64,000 nt of DNA from Ophiura sarsii (GCA_035610835.1 CM069455.1:51812639-51876638), one strand, 5' to 3'; numbered from the stretch's first letter, positions 25,001 through 40,000 are shown. Notes: generated by a model not told the origin, from the letters alone. Numbers and translations are program-made.

Positions 25001-28000
25001 TACTGATAAATTGACAAGATCATTAAAGGTGCCTGGTTCCATCACTGACAGTTGGTTTGCACTGAGGTTCAAGATATATAATTTCTTTAATCCATGAAAT
25101 ATTGTTGCATTGAGGTAGGTTAATAGATTTTCATACAAATATAGTTCTGATAAATTGACAAGATCATTAAAGGTGCCTGGTTCTAACACTGACAGTTGGT
25201 TTGTGCCGAGTGACAAGACCGATATTTTGTCTAATCTGTGGAATATTGTTACATTAAGGCTGGTTAAATGATTTCCATACAAATATAGTTCCGATAAATT
25301 GACAAGATCGTTAAAAGTGCCCAGTTCTATCACTGAAAGTTGATTTGTGTGGAGTGCCAAGACCGATAATTTGTGTAATCCGTGGAATATTGTTGCATTA
25401 AGGCTGGTTAATTGATTTTCATACAAAACTAGTTCTGATAAATTGACAAGTACATGAAATGTGCCTGGTTCTATCACTGAAAGTTGGTTTGTGTGGAGTG
25501 CCAAGACAGATAATTTGTGTAATCCTTGAAAAATGGTTGCATTAAGGCTGGTTAATTGATTTTCATACAAATATATTTCTGATAAATTGACAAGATCATT
25601 AAAGGCGCCTGGTTCTAACACTGACAGTTGGTTTGTGCCGAGTGACAAGACCGATATTTTGTATAATCCGTGGAATATTGTTGCATTAAGGCTGGTTAAA
25701 TGATTTCCATACAAATATAGTTCCGATAAATTGACAAGATCGTTAAAAGTGCCCAGTTCTATCACTGAAAGTCGATTTGTGTGGAGTGCCAAGACCGATA
25801 ATTTGTGTAATCCGTGGAATATTGTTGCATTAAGGCTGGTTAATTGATTTTCATACAAAACTAGTTCTGATACATTGACAAGATCATTAAATGTGCCTGG
25901 TTCTAAATGATCAATATAATTTCCTTGTAAACTCAGGTACATTACATTTCTAAGCTCTGCAAAGGAATTATCATACAAATGTGTCAGTCTGTTTTCAGAA
26001 ACGTCCAAGAAGAGTAGAGAAGTTTTTGAGTTTTGCATTTCTAGTTGTATATAAGTTAACTTGTTTGTGGCTAGGGACAATATAATCAGGCTATTGAATT
26101 GATTAAACAAAGTAGGGTCTATCTTGGTTAGTAGGTTATCATTTAAATATAAAATTTGCAAATGAGTTGTACTTGAAAACATATCGAGTGTTAGTTCATA
26201 CAACAAATTACCACTCAAATAGAGTTGTTTTAGATGACCGAGACCATATAATGCATCCTTTGATAGGTACAACAATTGATTTGATGAAATATCTAGTACT
26301 TGCAGTTGATCTAGTCCCTTAAATGTCCCATCTTCAATATTAGCGATCTTGTTCCTAGAGAGAAGTAGGTAGTTGATACTGGTTAGATGTCTAAACGATC
26401 CATCAGTAACATGCGCTATGTCTCTTTGAGATGCATCCAGTGATGACATATTGATTAATCTGTCACTTGATTCATAGATGAGCAAAATACTGTAGTTTTG
26501 TTGCTGATTAGGACAGTTGATTTCATATCTCTGGAAGAGCACAGTACAATAACATGTCTCGGGACAGTTTGGTAATCCTGCACTGGACACATTCGTGTGC
26601 AGCGGAAAATCAGGCTGAACCGATGGTACAGATTCCAAGTCCAGAGAATTAAAGTCAATGAATGCTTGAGATAAGGCTGGATTATCTTCCAGAATTTGGC
26701 TATAAGATATCAGGTCATAGCTAACAGGATATGTGTCGTCAAAATGGACCAGGTTGCTGCAAAGACCTGCATCACTTGGTGAAGAGGGGAACCCTTTATC
26801 TATACCACATTTGCCTTTGCTAGAGAATCCATCTTTTAGAGACAGTGGGCGTACTTCAAGCTTATCCGATGTTTTTATGTGGATTTTGAGACGATTGCTG
26901 GTAAAAAGCACACTACACGTCTGTTTAATTTGTTGTGTGAAAGCTATGATACGTCCTGTGTCCCAACAAACATCCTCTGGGCTCGATTCAAGGTAGATAT
27001 ACTCATAAATGGTCCAGTTTGTTAACCGTACGACATCCAACCGTATTCCCATTCCATCTGGGGCAATGACAGAAAAAGTGCAGTTTGCATGGATCTCCTT
27101 TGTATTTAAAATTATAGAAGCATTCGTCAAGGCGATAAGCTCAACCGTTTGCTCACACAGGAATCTAGTGTCTCTTCCAGTCATATTCATAGGCAGTGTT
27201 TGAGTGGTTTGTGAAATAGTGCCATACATCGTCGGAACAGTGGTCGGATCCGTTGACACAAGCTCAGACTTGTTTCCAACAGGTGTTACTATCACAGGCT
27301 TAGTCTCATTTCCAGTGGTATTGCTATACGCCACTGTGGTATCAAATGTTGTACTAGTGTCATACCCCAGGGACTTTTCACTCGGATGTGCACACACTAT
27401 ACCAACATTATACATAGTGCCATGTAAGGACACCACTACAAATGCTAAACATAGCATTGTGTTGTGTGCAGAGCTTTGCATAAACCCTGCCATGATATTC
27501 AAGGATGGATAGATAAATCGTCAATAGTGGGCTATAACAAACTTTTGTAGTTGAGCTTTGGGTAGAACTTGCTTGATCCAAAGATTTAGAAATATGCTTT
27601 AGTCGTGCTCAACAATCAAAGTGTATAAATTGCTGGTGGGAATATGGCTGATGTGTTATTACTGCCTCATAGCAGGTGTGTTCTACTGTAACACAAAATT
27701 ATAGGCATGGTTTAATAGAGCAACAAAACGCTTCGAATAAACTGGTGGTTCATATACAATACCTGCAGTACTTTTTCATGCAAGGGTAACGTACCATATT
27801 TGTGTGGATTCGGTTGATTACAGTAACACAGTGCTGGAACTAGACTTGACAGGTTGGGAATGCATCAGGTATTTGTGTTCACAATTACCTGTGAATATAT
27901 TGCGTCAGAAGCATTTCTCACCTATTTTCAGTTTATGATGTCAAATTAAGTGGAATACTGACAAAGTTGAAATTTGTGTGTGTTTAATTTTTTCACGCTT

Positions 28001-31000
28001 TGCCTATTTTGAACAACTTTGCTAGTTTTTTTATTTTAGAATTATACACAGGGCGTCCCGATAAAACTGGATACTTAAATTTCTTTTTGTTTAGTAACTT
28101 AGTAACACATGCACTGCAGTACGTACTGCAACCCTTTGCTTTAATACACCTTTTTTCGTGATTTGAGATTGTTCACAGCAATGTGGTTGCATTATTTACT
28201 CAAGCCAATATTGTATTAATTTGTGTTCTATATGGTGGTTTGTGTGTGAGTGTTTTATATTCCTTGTAGCATGAAAACTAGTTCTGGGTTGCTTGAAACA
28301 AAGTATTGTTGAACTGCAGCCAGTGCTGGAATAAAACTGGGAAAGTTGAAGCACCCATTGTATCCTTCTCTAAAAGTGTCAACCCCAGCTATTTCATGGC
28401 TACAATTCCGGAAATAACTGTTTAACCACTTTGAGGACTTCGTTGAAATCATTCAATGTTGTTCGGAACCGTTTCATCACCACGGTCGTTGGGACCCTTA
28501 ACATTGATTGGTGGGGGCGGGGGAGGGATATCACTTAGTAGATAGCTCAATCTCTCCACACAAGTTTGTTGCAAAATCAGCGCTTGAAAATAGTCCCTTA
28601 AAGTGGGATATTAGCCAAGAAATGGACTATGTGGTCCAACACCAATTTTCCTGAATTGTCTGAATGAAGTCCAAAAAAAATCATCTGATTTTACATTTTT
28701 ATCCACAACTTTTTTATTTGTAAGTCTTTTTTGATCAAATTTTCAGTAAATAGAGATGCTATGAATCTCCTGATATACCATCATCAAGAGGCGTCTACAG
28801 TACTGAATTAGGGACTGGTCATATTAAATACCTAAACCTGCATATTTGCTCCTATTATTCAAGGAAGCCTGACTTATTTATTTAAAAAAAGCATCTGATA
28901 CCCCGATAAACACGAGAACATTATAAAATATGATTTAAATACAACTTTGACGGTTCGTGCGTGGCGCTCCACCCAATCCCATGCGTATCCCTTGGATACA
29001 GCTTGCGCTACGCGTTTGCATAAACTTCGAGCATAGCACTCGACTTTGTTACCAAGAAATAACATGAACAATGAGATGGTAACTCACATTGCGGTTCATT
29101 ATTACATATCAATACAGGCAAGATATGAATTGGTTCAGTCATTACATTCATTATTCGTGTACAGATCATGATTAACAATCTATACGTCTTGCGCGCAACG
29201 CTCGACACGCCACGCGCACAGCGGACACTCCTCGTGCACATCGATTGACACGCCTCGCGCATATCGCTCCAAGCGGCTCGGACATAGCGCACGACATTGC
29301 TCGCATAGCATACCGCGGCAATCATTTATTACAGAATTATTACATTTATAACATTATAATAACAAGGCCAAAGCTAAATAAAGAGAATTATATTAAATAG
29401 CATCGTCCACAGTGGTATAAACATTACATTGTAGGTAATTCGCCGAACCCTGTCTTTGGAATTCTAATGACGCGGTGATAGACAACCGTTACACGATTGT
29501 ACGTATTGAATTGCATGCGTGTACACGATTGTCCGTCTAAATTAAATAGATAATAGGAGTTAGTTCTATTATTTATCGGGGACAATCGACCGATGTGCAT
29601 GCTTTTCAATGGATGGACAATCACAACGGTTGTCCATACTCTGATAGTACGAGGGCATGGTTCTAAATATACAGACGCTATAAGGCGTTACTATGACAGG
29701 TGTATTGTGAATAAGTGCTAATTTCTAAAGCCGAAGATAATATGACACTTGATTTGACTTGATATTGCATAGATGGGCGATTAGCTCAATTGGTTAGCGC
29801 GTTGGCCTATTCATACTTAAGGGCAGAGACACGGGTTCAAATCCTCATGGCGGGAGCCATTGGTTTTTTTAATAATGTATTAATGTAACATTTTCGTTAT
29901 TCGCGTGGCTCATTTACTGGTTTATTTTATTCATCTGTTTGTCACATATTGTTTTTGTTTTTTCTCTCTTTTGGTTTTTGTTCTTCTTTATTTTTGAACT
30001 TTTTTCGGTGGTTGTTGTTTGTCTTTCTTTCTCTCTGTCTACCACATGTAAAATGACCAATCCGTCACAATGCATTTCGTACTTTTAATGCATTTATTAA
30101 ACACGGAAGATAAATTATAACCGTCAAGTTAAGTAAATGCAAAGAAAATACAATAATTCCATGACTTCAATGGCAAATACAACGCTACAATAATTGACAC
30201 AATAGTTATTACTTTATAGCGTCTATAATGCGGTTGTGACCGGTCCCTTATCAAAAAAGAAACGCATTGCGATAACAAAAAGGATTTTAATTGATTGTTG
30301 CATAATAAACTACTGTCATATAATTAGTTTAAATAATGAATTTCACCCGTTGCACCCTTATGTAAGACTACATGTAACACTCTCGCATTCCATATAAATG
30401 GGCCATAATCACGCATGAAATGACCAGTCCCTAACAATGTACATGTCGTATTTACTTTATCTTTACCATATATAATTAGTATATACATATCTTGCCACTC
30501 TCCAAATTAGAAGATTATGCAATGTATAGAAGACGAGTTATTCCCTATAGACAGTTGTCATATTGAGTGATTTACCATAAAAACGGGCCATAATCACGCA
30601 TAAAATGCACCAGTCCCTAACAATGTAAATGTCGTATTTACTTTATCTTTACCGTATATAACAATTATATACATATCTTGCCACTCCCCAAATTAGAAGA
30701 TTATGCAATGTATAGAACACGAGTTATTTCCTATAGACAGTTGTCATATTGAGCATTTACCAATAGCCTCAGACAATTCCGGAAATAACTGTTGAACCAC
30801 TTTGAGGACTTTGTTGAAATCAACCCCCCAGTCCCCCCCCCCCCCCCCCCATTCAATGTTGTTCGGAACCGTTTCATCACCACGGTCGTTGGGACCCTCA
30901 ACATTGATTGGTGGGGGCGGGGGAGGGATATCACTTAGTAGATAGCTCAATCTCTCCACACAAGTTTGTTGCAAAATCAGCGCTTGAAAATAGTCCCTTA

Positions 31001-34000
31001 TAAAGTGGGATATTAGCAAAGAAATGGACTATGTGGTCCAACACCAATTTTCCTGAATTGTAGTTGTATGGTACAGTTATAGGCATTAACAATTTTACAG
31101 ACATCTGATTTGTATCACTGCCCATTTCAAAACCGGGCTCTTATCAGTGGGGTGTTAATCACAGATCCTTTTTCAATCCTATTAACCATAGAAAAAAAGG
31201 AGCAAGCTTTTCCCACGCTTTCCTCTCTTGTAAAAGAGGCAAGGCCCTAAGGTATATGGGGATGTACCGCCCAAATAGATCCCTTTTTACCAGAAAAACC
31301 TAAAAATTGGGTATGATTTTGTGCTGGGCAATCCTTATGGGTCCCTTTCGTCAAAATCATGAAAAACAAATCAAAATCGGTCGTTTTTCAGCTTAGAAAA
31401 TCCCTATAAACATAGGTCCTGTTTTGCGAAAAGCTGTCAAATAGCCACAAAGGCCAATTCCATGCCAAATGTGAAAAACAGCCAACATTTCATATTGGTT
31501 TTACAAGTTTTTCACCTCTATTGTTGGTAAGGGGTATATCTCTATTTATCAAGTCTGATATGATCTCACCTCAATTTGTTTGTTTTGGTCATTACATCAT
31601 CGTTTGAAAATAGGTGTGCAAAAAGGATAATGCTTTTTTAATTTGGCTTGAAAAAAGCTAGTTAAGAAAGTGTATTATTTTTGTAATATAAAGTATTGCT
31701 TTTTAAATGCTATTTGTGATTTAGTTATTCTAAATAAAGCTTCCAATGAAATTAAAAAGCAAAAAAGTGATATCACTTGCGAAAGGCGCAATGCGAGTAA
31801 TCATTTTTACGTTCATTTTTCCATTGGATCGCGTAACGTCCGTAACATTTTTTATCTTTTTTTTCCTCTGGGAGAAAGCTAATTGGCTGATTTTAATAAC
31901 ATCACACATTCACTATTAGTTTGTGATGGGTTCAATCATTGAGCAAAAAAAAAAAAAAATCTATAATTAGAAATACCTTAACGAGCGTTACGGACATTAC
32001 ATAAATCGTTACGGACGTTACATAAATCGTTACGGACGTTACAGCTTTTACTTAAGGCTTTGAAGAGCTTCTAAATGACACACCTTTGTGAGCTGTAACA
32101 CTGAAAATATTAATTTGTCAAAAATGTGGTATAATTTGACAAATTAGACCACATTTTCTTCAACAATGGTTTAGACTTGTGCACTGCTACATAGTCAGTG
32201 TAGCCCAATTGAGGAAAAAGTACTGTTGACATTTGCAAAGTTGACAAGTCAGGAGTGTAACACTATGTAATTCTTTGATACTGTGTTGTCTTGCTACATA
32301 TTATGCTATGAACTTGAAACTACCAGAGTAGTTTCTGATAAGCATTGTTTAAAATATGTTAAACAGTTCTGTGACAGTAACATCTTTTATGTATGAAAAC
32401 TGTTGCCCTCTAAAGTGACGAAAAACAAGTGTTTTTCATAAGAAAAATTACATTTTTTCCAATTTCAGTGGTAGAGATATCCTTGATAGTGTTAGAGTGG
32501 GTAGTGTTAATAACCTTTAATATAGATACCTAAAACACAAACAAGCTTTGTGTGAATGAAAAAAATTAGCATACTCTGTAGTAAATATGCCATAAAACAT
32601 GAATAGATGTTTTCAGACTACCCCTTCCAATATTTTACAACTTTAACCAACTAAGGGACCGTTCATTATTTATGGTGGAGGGCGGTTGGGACAAATTCGA
32701 GACTCGTATGTTAAAATTACCTACCCCCCCCCCCCCCTACAGCTGAAACTGAAAATTACATGATCCCCCTGCTAACCAGTAGCTTTATACACAACACCCC
32801 CCCCCCCTCCCCGAAACAAATCAACTTGTCACATATACTTAAGGGGCTGTCTTTAACTTTGGAATTTTGTTCATGCATAACCTACGTTGTCAAATTTTGT
32901 TTGTGCCCTATCTGAACAGCCAATAATTTTATGATGCCCCTTCTTTTTATTGTGTGAAATTAGTAATGGCGAGCGTAGCGAGTTGGAATTTTTTGGATGG
33001 TTTTGTGAGTCTTTATAACCCGAACAAGTTAGAACATACTGAGCAGAAACGTATAATCCAGTGAAACGCTCTACTTTTGTGAGCATTGGTGCAAAGCAGA
33101 AATGAGGTGAAAAGCATGCAACAAATCGCATTTTTAAATCATGAAGGGGTCACACCACTAAATAGAGCTCCATAGGGATATGTATAAAAAAAACCCGATA
33201 TAAAACTCTGTTTTAGACCACTAAATTACGAAATTGGACCCTATAGAGTATTTTTTTCTTTAAAATTATCACATTTCCCCACCAAAAAGTGAAAAAAAAT
33301 AGGTAGGTTGACCTGCTCGATTTTCCAAAATATGCCCATGGAGTTGACTACCTCTCTGACGAGCTTGGAAATGTCGCCTTAATCGCCAATGTTTCCAGTA
33401 AAAAGCACAAATTTGAAAGATCTCTCAACATTTACCTAGATGATATTCACAGTTTATAGTCGGGGTGCATGTAGGTGATGTCCCATTAATCACAATTAAT
33501 CAAAAATCATAGGCATTTCCGCAATTGTATTACTGTCAAGTCTTTTTAAATTGCGGATTTTGTGATGCATACTTTCCGATTCTAGCTTTAAACACCGTCC
33601 TTAAGGGTAGGGATACTCCATTTAGTGTAGTGCACCCTGAAATTGGATTTTGTAACATTATACACCCTGTGGCTCTAATGTCTCGACCGTTGATGATTTT
33701 ACAGATGTTTTTTCCACCATATCGTCGATTTGCTGTCCAGAAGTCGTCTGATAGTAAAGTTTTTAAAGTCGATAGGTTTTAAGAAAATATGCGTTCAAGA
33801 ATAAAAAGTTACATAACCCCCCTATTTTAACATATGAAAGTTACATGACCCCCCGCCCCCTATAGTTTACCCCCTCCCCCCCCCCCCCTCCCCACCTCCA
33901 CCATAAATAATAAACGGTTCCTAACATCAAAGTAACACAAGAAAAACACATGGATTTTACGACAAATTAGGGACAAAATGTCCCATTTTGATATTATAAA

Positions 34001-37000
34001 TCTTGTTTTATTATTGATTTTAATACCTGTAACGCTTCAAAATGTAACGTCCGTAACACTAAATCAACAGCGTTGGACGATACGGGAGTACTAACTTCAA
34101 ACTTGCTTTTCATGTTAACATAGAATGGAGTCAGGGCTTGCTCAATATAGTTGACAGAAAAAAATAAAACAGGGAACTGAACAGAGATCTAAGGATATGT
34201 ACCATAGTCAAAAAGGCACTTCATTTCAAGGTAACGTCCGTAACGCTCGTTTCTAATTTTTGTTGCTAATTAACTAAGAAAGCTAAAACAAAATTGCTTC
34301 ATTATATTGAACATTAGAGTGTTTACTACTAGCATACTAAGAAATAAAGTGTTATCTTATCAGCAAACAGATGTGCTATTCAATTAAAAGTTGCAAGTTG
34401 CATGTATCTGTAACGTCCGTAATGGTGGAATTGGCCCAAAGTAAAAATACCCCTAAAAGTGGGTCAGGGTTTCTCCGGCCGCACACACCCTTGTCAAAAA
34501 AATATTTGAGTACCCCCCTCCCAGTCTGATTGTATGACATCCCATCCAAGTATTAAGAACAACCGGTGCCAATCACACAATGAATACATTTAATCCAATA
34601 CCTGCGAAAGGTATTAAAGGCAGTTGATTAAATAGCACTTTATTACATAACATACACAAATTAACAATTGCTTAAACATTTTCTACCATAAGGCGACGTG
34701 GGGAAAACCCTGTTCTACGGTAAACAAAAACCTTTCAAGTAGTGTCTGTCTTTAGGGCAGGTTTGGTTTGGGGTTTTTTTTCTCAAACTTTTCTTGAACA
34801 TTTTGGTCAATTTTCACACATGTTTTGAAATTGTAAACTAAATCAAAAAATATGAAAACATTTCAAAATTATTAAAATAAATTCGTCAATATTCCAAAAA
34901 AATAAATCAAAGAATTACAAAATATGTTCTTTATTTTTTTGAGTACAAACAAAATAAACAACTAGAGATAATTGTGATCATAGATCACGGATATTAGTCG
35001 AGGGCGTGTTGACCTTTGACCTGCTGATGACAGTATGCTCTTATTTGAATGGAACCTTGAGACCATTTTTGCCAATCATCAAGCATTTCCTCTCAGACAA
35101 GTAGCATTTTGAGTGAATGGAGTGAAAATTGACATTTTGACCTATAGTGACCCCTTGTTGACCTTTGACCCCAAGATAATGATTGACTTTTTTCTTGTCT
35201 CATCAATGCCTACAAAATGAAACATGACCGGTCAAAATCGGAGCATGTCTTACATTTTACCCCTGTTTAGGTCAATGACCTCTAGTGACCCTATATGACA
35301 TGTCACTTTTAATCGCTTAAGACCCTATGTGTACATGGATACAAGGAATCTTTTGACTAATTCTCATAATCATGGGTCATTTCCTCTCGAAAAAATAGCA
35401 TTTTGAGTGACTGGAGTGAAAATTGACATTTTGACCTTTAGTGACCCCTTGTTGACCTTTGACCCCAGGATAATGATTGACTCTTTTTCATGTCTCATCA
35501 ATGCCTACAAAATGAAACATGACCGGTCAAAATCAGAGCATGTCTTACATTTTACCCTTGTTTAGGTCAATGACCTCTAGTGACCTCATATGACATGTCA
35601 CTTTTAATCGCTTAAAACCCTATGTGTACATGGATACAAGGAATCTTTTGACCAATTCTCATAATCATGGGTCATTTCCTCTCGAAAAAATAGCATTTTT
35701 AGTGCGAGGATTGAAAATTTACATTTTGACCCCTAGTGACCTTTTCTTGACCTTTGACCTTAACAATATGATTGACTTTTGTTCTTGTCTCATCAATACC
35801 TACAAAATGAGATATGACCGGTCAATATTGGAGCATGTCTTACATTTTACCACTGTTTAAGTCAATGACCTCTAGTGACCCCATATGACATGTCACTTTT
35901 AATCGCTTAAGACCCTATGTGTACATGGATACAAGGAATCTTTTGACCAATTCTCATAATCATGGGTCATTTCCTCTCGAAAAAATAGCATTTTTAGTGC
36001 GAGGATTGAAAATTTTCATTTTGACCCCTAGTTACCCCAAATATTTTTTGATTTTAAAAACCGTTCTTTTATATATGCGTACGGTCAAAAGGAATATGTT
36101 GACCAATTCTGACGATCATAGTGACCCCTGTGTGACCTTTGACCCCTTATGCTTTACAACCTGAGTAGTGGTGCACATAAGGGTTCTTATGACCAAATAT
36201 GGTCAAATTCGGGTCAATGGTTACGGAGCTATAGGTCCCATGGCTGAAGAAAGAAGAAGAAAGAAGAAGAAAGAAGAAACAGGTAGAATACAGTATATTA
36301 GTCGTTTCTCGACTAATATAATAAAAAAACATGTGTCGTGTTGGACCTGTAGAACAGTTTTTTCCATCGCTATAGTTGAATATTCTCAGTCATCCAGTAG
36401 CCGCAAAAGAAAAGAGTAACAATGAATCAATTTACTGCATTACATTTTGCAAATTCTACATTGCATCCAACACTCTGTGATTGACCTGTCGAGCCCGGGG
36501 GGGGGGCACTGATATTGGAAAAGGGTATAGGTATGTGCCGTGCTGAAGACCCCCTTTTCACCCTCTGCTGCTATAGCTCTTATGACCCCCCTTTTGAGCC
36601 TGCATCAGTTCTTAAGACCCCAATTTGATTGAAAATTCAAAAATCGCGACATTTTGCGTTCCAAAGCCCCAAATCTTCGAAAACTTTGCGTTCTAAAACC
36701 AAAAAACCCCACAAATTTGTGTTCTTGAGAATCAAAATTGAACTATAGGCCAGTTCTCAAAACCTACTTTTTTGAAAAAATCAGTTCCTAAGACCCTATT
36801 TTTCATCATAAAATCCACTCAGTTCAGTTCTGTAGCCCCCCTTTTTGAGACCCTGTGCGGCACACCCCTACCCAAAAAAAAGTTGAGTGCCCCCCCCCCC
36901 CCCCCCCCGGGCTGTCGAGTAGGTCATGTGTTACACTTTAACTCCATCTCAAAATTCTCCCCCCCCTTCATGTCGTTCAATTTTGGGTGACTGATGAAAC

Positions 37001-40000
37001 CAGGATACATTCATGGAAACGATTCTAAACTAACAAGTCCACAACGGATTAAAGCGTTAAGCACTGTTTTAAGCACTGTTCCTATCTAGTCTATAGTATA
37101 TATTGCATTCTGCAGTTGTGCCATGTTTTTAGATGTAATTCATACATAACACTATCAATCAAAATATACCATTTTGTTCAAACTGTTAATAACAAGTTAA
37201 ATAATATAAATTATAAACTATACAACATCTACACAACATAATGGTACTATACTAATTCATTAATAAAATTGTATCAAACTGGACTATACTTTATGAATCA
37301 TGTGACCATAAATGAGAAAATGAGGCACAAAAATGTGGCAGTAGCTATTTTGATTTAAGAGCACAAATGTGGGACAAGATCATAATAAGTCAAATTCATA
37401 AAAAGTGTTATTTCTGTTCTTTGATACATCTAGTATCCAACCAAAGACTCAGATTCATGAAAATTAAAGTTGAATATTCCTAAACTTGTAACAAAATTCC
37501 TTGTATTCAGGATAAGGGTTGGTGTTAATGCCAGATTAATATTTCGAATCACCCACTGTGCATACATTAATTGAAATTGAACTTAGACAAGGTAAATATT
37601 ACCATATCAAAATTATTTACTTTGTGCAATTTTGTGGGTATTTGTACTCTAGATGATGCAAAATATTGCTCTGGCATCGTCATGGTGAAATAACCACCAC
37701 CAGCCCTTGTCCTTAATTTAATTTAGATATTTTCAAAATATTTTGAAGTTTTAAAAATATTTTTGAACATTTTGAAAGTTGTTGAAAACTCACCAACATT
37801 TTCACATAAATTCGTCGCCTTCATAAAAGTCATCATAAAAGTTGTAAATAACTCTGTACTCTGATCCCAGCATATTGATATGAAGCTCCGCCTCTTTTAT
37901 AACACACTTAATATAGAAAACGCTGGCTAAAGTAGTCAAATAGAGAGTTTTATAATGATGAATTGCCCAAAGATATGAAAATTAATGGTATGGTAGCTAT
38001 CTTGATAACAAATTTCATTGGCATATGTAAAAGTGGTAATTTTCACGATATTAAATGTTCACGCTTTGCTGACTTTCAGCCATTTCGCTTGTTTTTAAAT
38101 TCGCGATTTGAAAGTTCTTTACTTATACACAAAATAAATATGTTTGCGTGTTTTTATTTTTGCGGTAGCTGGTTGGAGCGCGAAAAATTAATGTAACGCA
38201 AAAATGTCCACGTTTACAGTACATCAAAGTGGTGTTTCAGCAATACCAATATTGTCTTCATTCTCTTTTTCAATTCGATCATAGTAATTTGACACAATAT
38301 GTCCAATGGCATAAAGAAATGGGTTAACAGCTGAGTTAATTGGTAAAGCAAAGGCAATTATCCAAGCAAATGATGTGGGATCAACTGTTGCATATTCTGT
38401 TTGCACAAGTATCCCTAATATAACTATTGGCATCCAACAGAGCATGTCAGTCATCACAATTAAACCCATTTTCATGGCCATTCGGAGTTCTCTTTTACGC
38501 CTTGAAACGCTCATAATCATATGGGGTGTTATGAATTTCACAATGATAAAGATCCCAATGTAACAAAATGCCACTGTTAAGCAACAAATACAATTGACTC
38601 CTAGAAATAGACTAATGGCATAAAAGGAATATGGTTCACTTCCTATAATTGTATTCAATGATTGTGTCAAATTTGAGTTTACAGTAGACCTTATGTCATG
38701 ATCAAATGTGATATCAATTGATATGTTTTGATATTCTGTTTTGAATATTAGATTTCGTACTAAAGGTAACCCAATACATACCTCAGAAAAGCTATATTGT
38801 TTGTTTGGTAATCCAGTTGGTATTATGCTTAATATTAACGATAAAATCCAAACTGTAACAACTGTTGTTACCCTAGATCTACGAGTCAAAAATATGTTAT
38901 GGTTAGCATTTTTAAATGTCAAAAATCTTTCAATACTAATGAGTACAACAAAGAATAGAGATGCCTCGCTCGACAGAACTGATAATGCTCCAGCAAATTT
39001 GCATACTGAGCTATTTCTCCATTTGTCTGCATACAAAGGAAAGTATTCACCATGTGTACTATCTACCACAGCAAGTATTAGCATGTATACTGCCATTAGT
39101 AAATCTGAAGCAGCGAGGTTGATGATGAATATTTTTTGACGGATATTTTCATTTACTCTACCGCATAATTCAAAACATCCCCACATTAGAATGATTGAAT
39201 TTGAAGTTAACGCGAATATACCAATTATCCACACTGTTGATTTCACCACATTATTTGGTAGAAGTTGTGAACATCTGGAATACGGCGATTCTTCTTTTCT
39301 TGGTATACATTGTGAGCCAGCCTTTAATTCTGCAAAACAACATATTGGTGCTGAATCCACATCCAGAATTGTTTCATTGCCAAGCCCCAAAAAGGATCTC
39401 TTACTTATTTTTGTTATTGAATTACCTGCTAGCTGAAGAAGTTGTAAATTGTTTAAACCTTGAAATGCATCATCGTCAATCGCAGTAATTGTATTGCTGA
39501 ACAAATTTATATTAAGTAAATGGCTCAAATTAAGAAATGAAAAAGACTCAACTCTACTTATTTCATTATTTCCTAATGAAAGCAATTGTAACTGAAACAA
39601 GCCTCTAAATGATGCTGTATTTATTACATATAATGAATTGTTTTCAATGGATAACCATATAAGGCTCCCAAGGTCTTTAAAAACAGTTGTATTCAATCCT
39701 GTTAGTTTATTATTGCCAAGCTGTAGCACAGAAAGTTTGTGTAATCCATGGAATAGGTTATTAGGAAGAATTGTCAAGTAGTTATGATTTAAGTATAATT
39801 CTGTCAAATTAACAAGATCATTAAAAATGCCTGGTTCTATTACTGACATTTGGTTTCTATAGAGTGGCAAGACAGACAATTTCTGTAATCCGTGGAATAT
39901 TGTTGCATCTAGGTTGGTTAATTGATTTTGATACAAATATAGTTCTGATAAATTGATAAGATCATTAAATGTGCCTGGTTCTATCACTGACAGTTGGTTT

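Larger units (their letters stand above)
28403..31060. mobile_element. Composite insertion flanked by two direct MITE copies
   Basis: Compared with 46380-46420 the sequence is split at CTA|GTTGTATGG; TA is present on both sides. The left copy (28403-28658) and right copy (30774-31060) are homologous and each has ends CAATTCCGGAAA and TTTCCTGAATTG. The right copy has an extra C-rich stretch. Between them lie about 2.1 kb with a tRNA-like element and a tandem duplication. Confidence 0.7.

Noticed and set aside
27494..27502. Extended start of receptor A with three more residues
   Set aside because: The extra codon is TTG, not ATG. The ATG at 27493 aligns with the start of receptor B; the same applies to 56762-56770 in receptor C.
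29008..29325. 105-codon antisense open frame in the GC-rich patch
   Set aside because: The composition (Arg, Cys, Ala, Val) follows from short CGC-rich repeats; no domain and no splice context.
28403..31060. LTR retrotransposon (two direct repeats around an interior)
   Set aside because: The direct repeats lack TG...CA ends, have their own inverted ends, and no gag or pol similarity or primer-binding site was seen; a MITE-bounded composite fits better.
38741..39139. 132-codon + strand frames inside the receptor 7TM regions (also 51648-52046)
   Set aside because: They are shadows of the conserved minus-strand 7TM coding sequence, which is why they are conserved between B and C.
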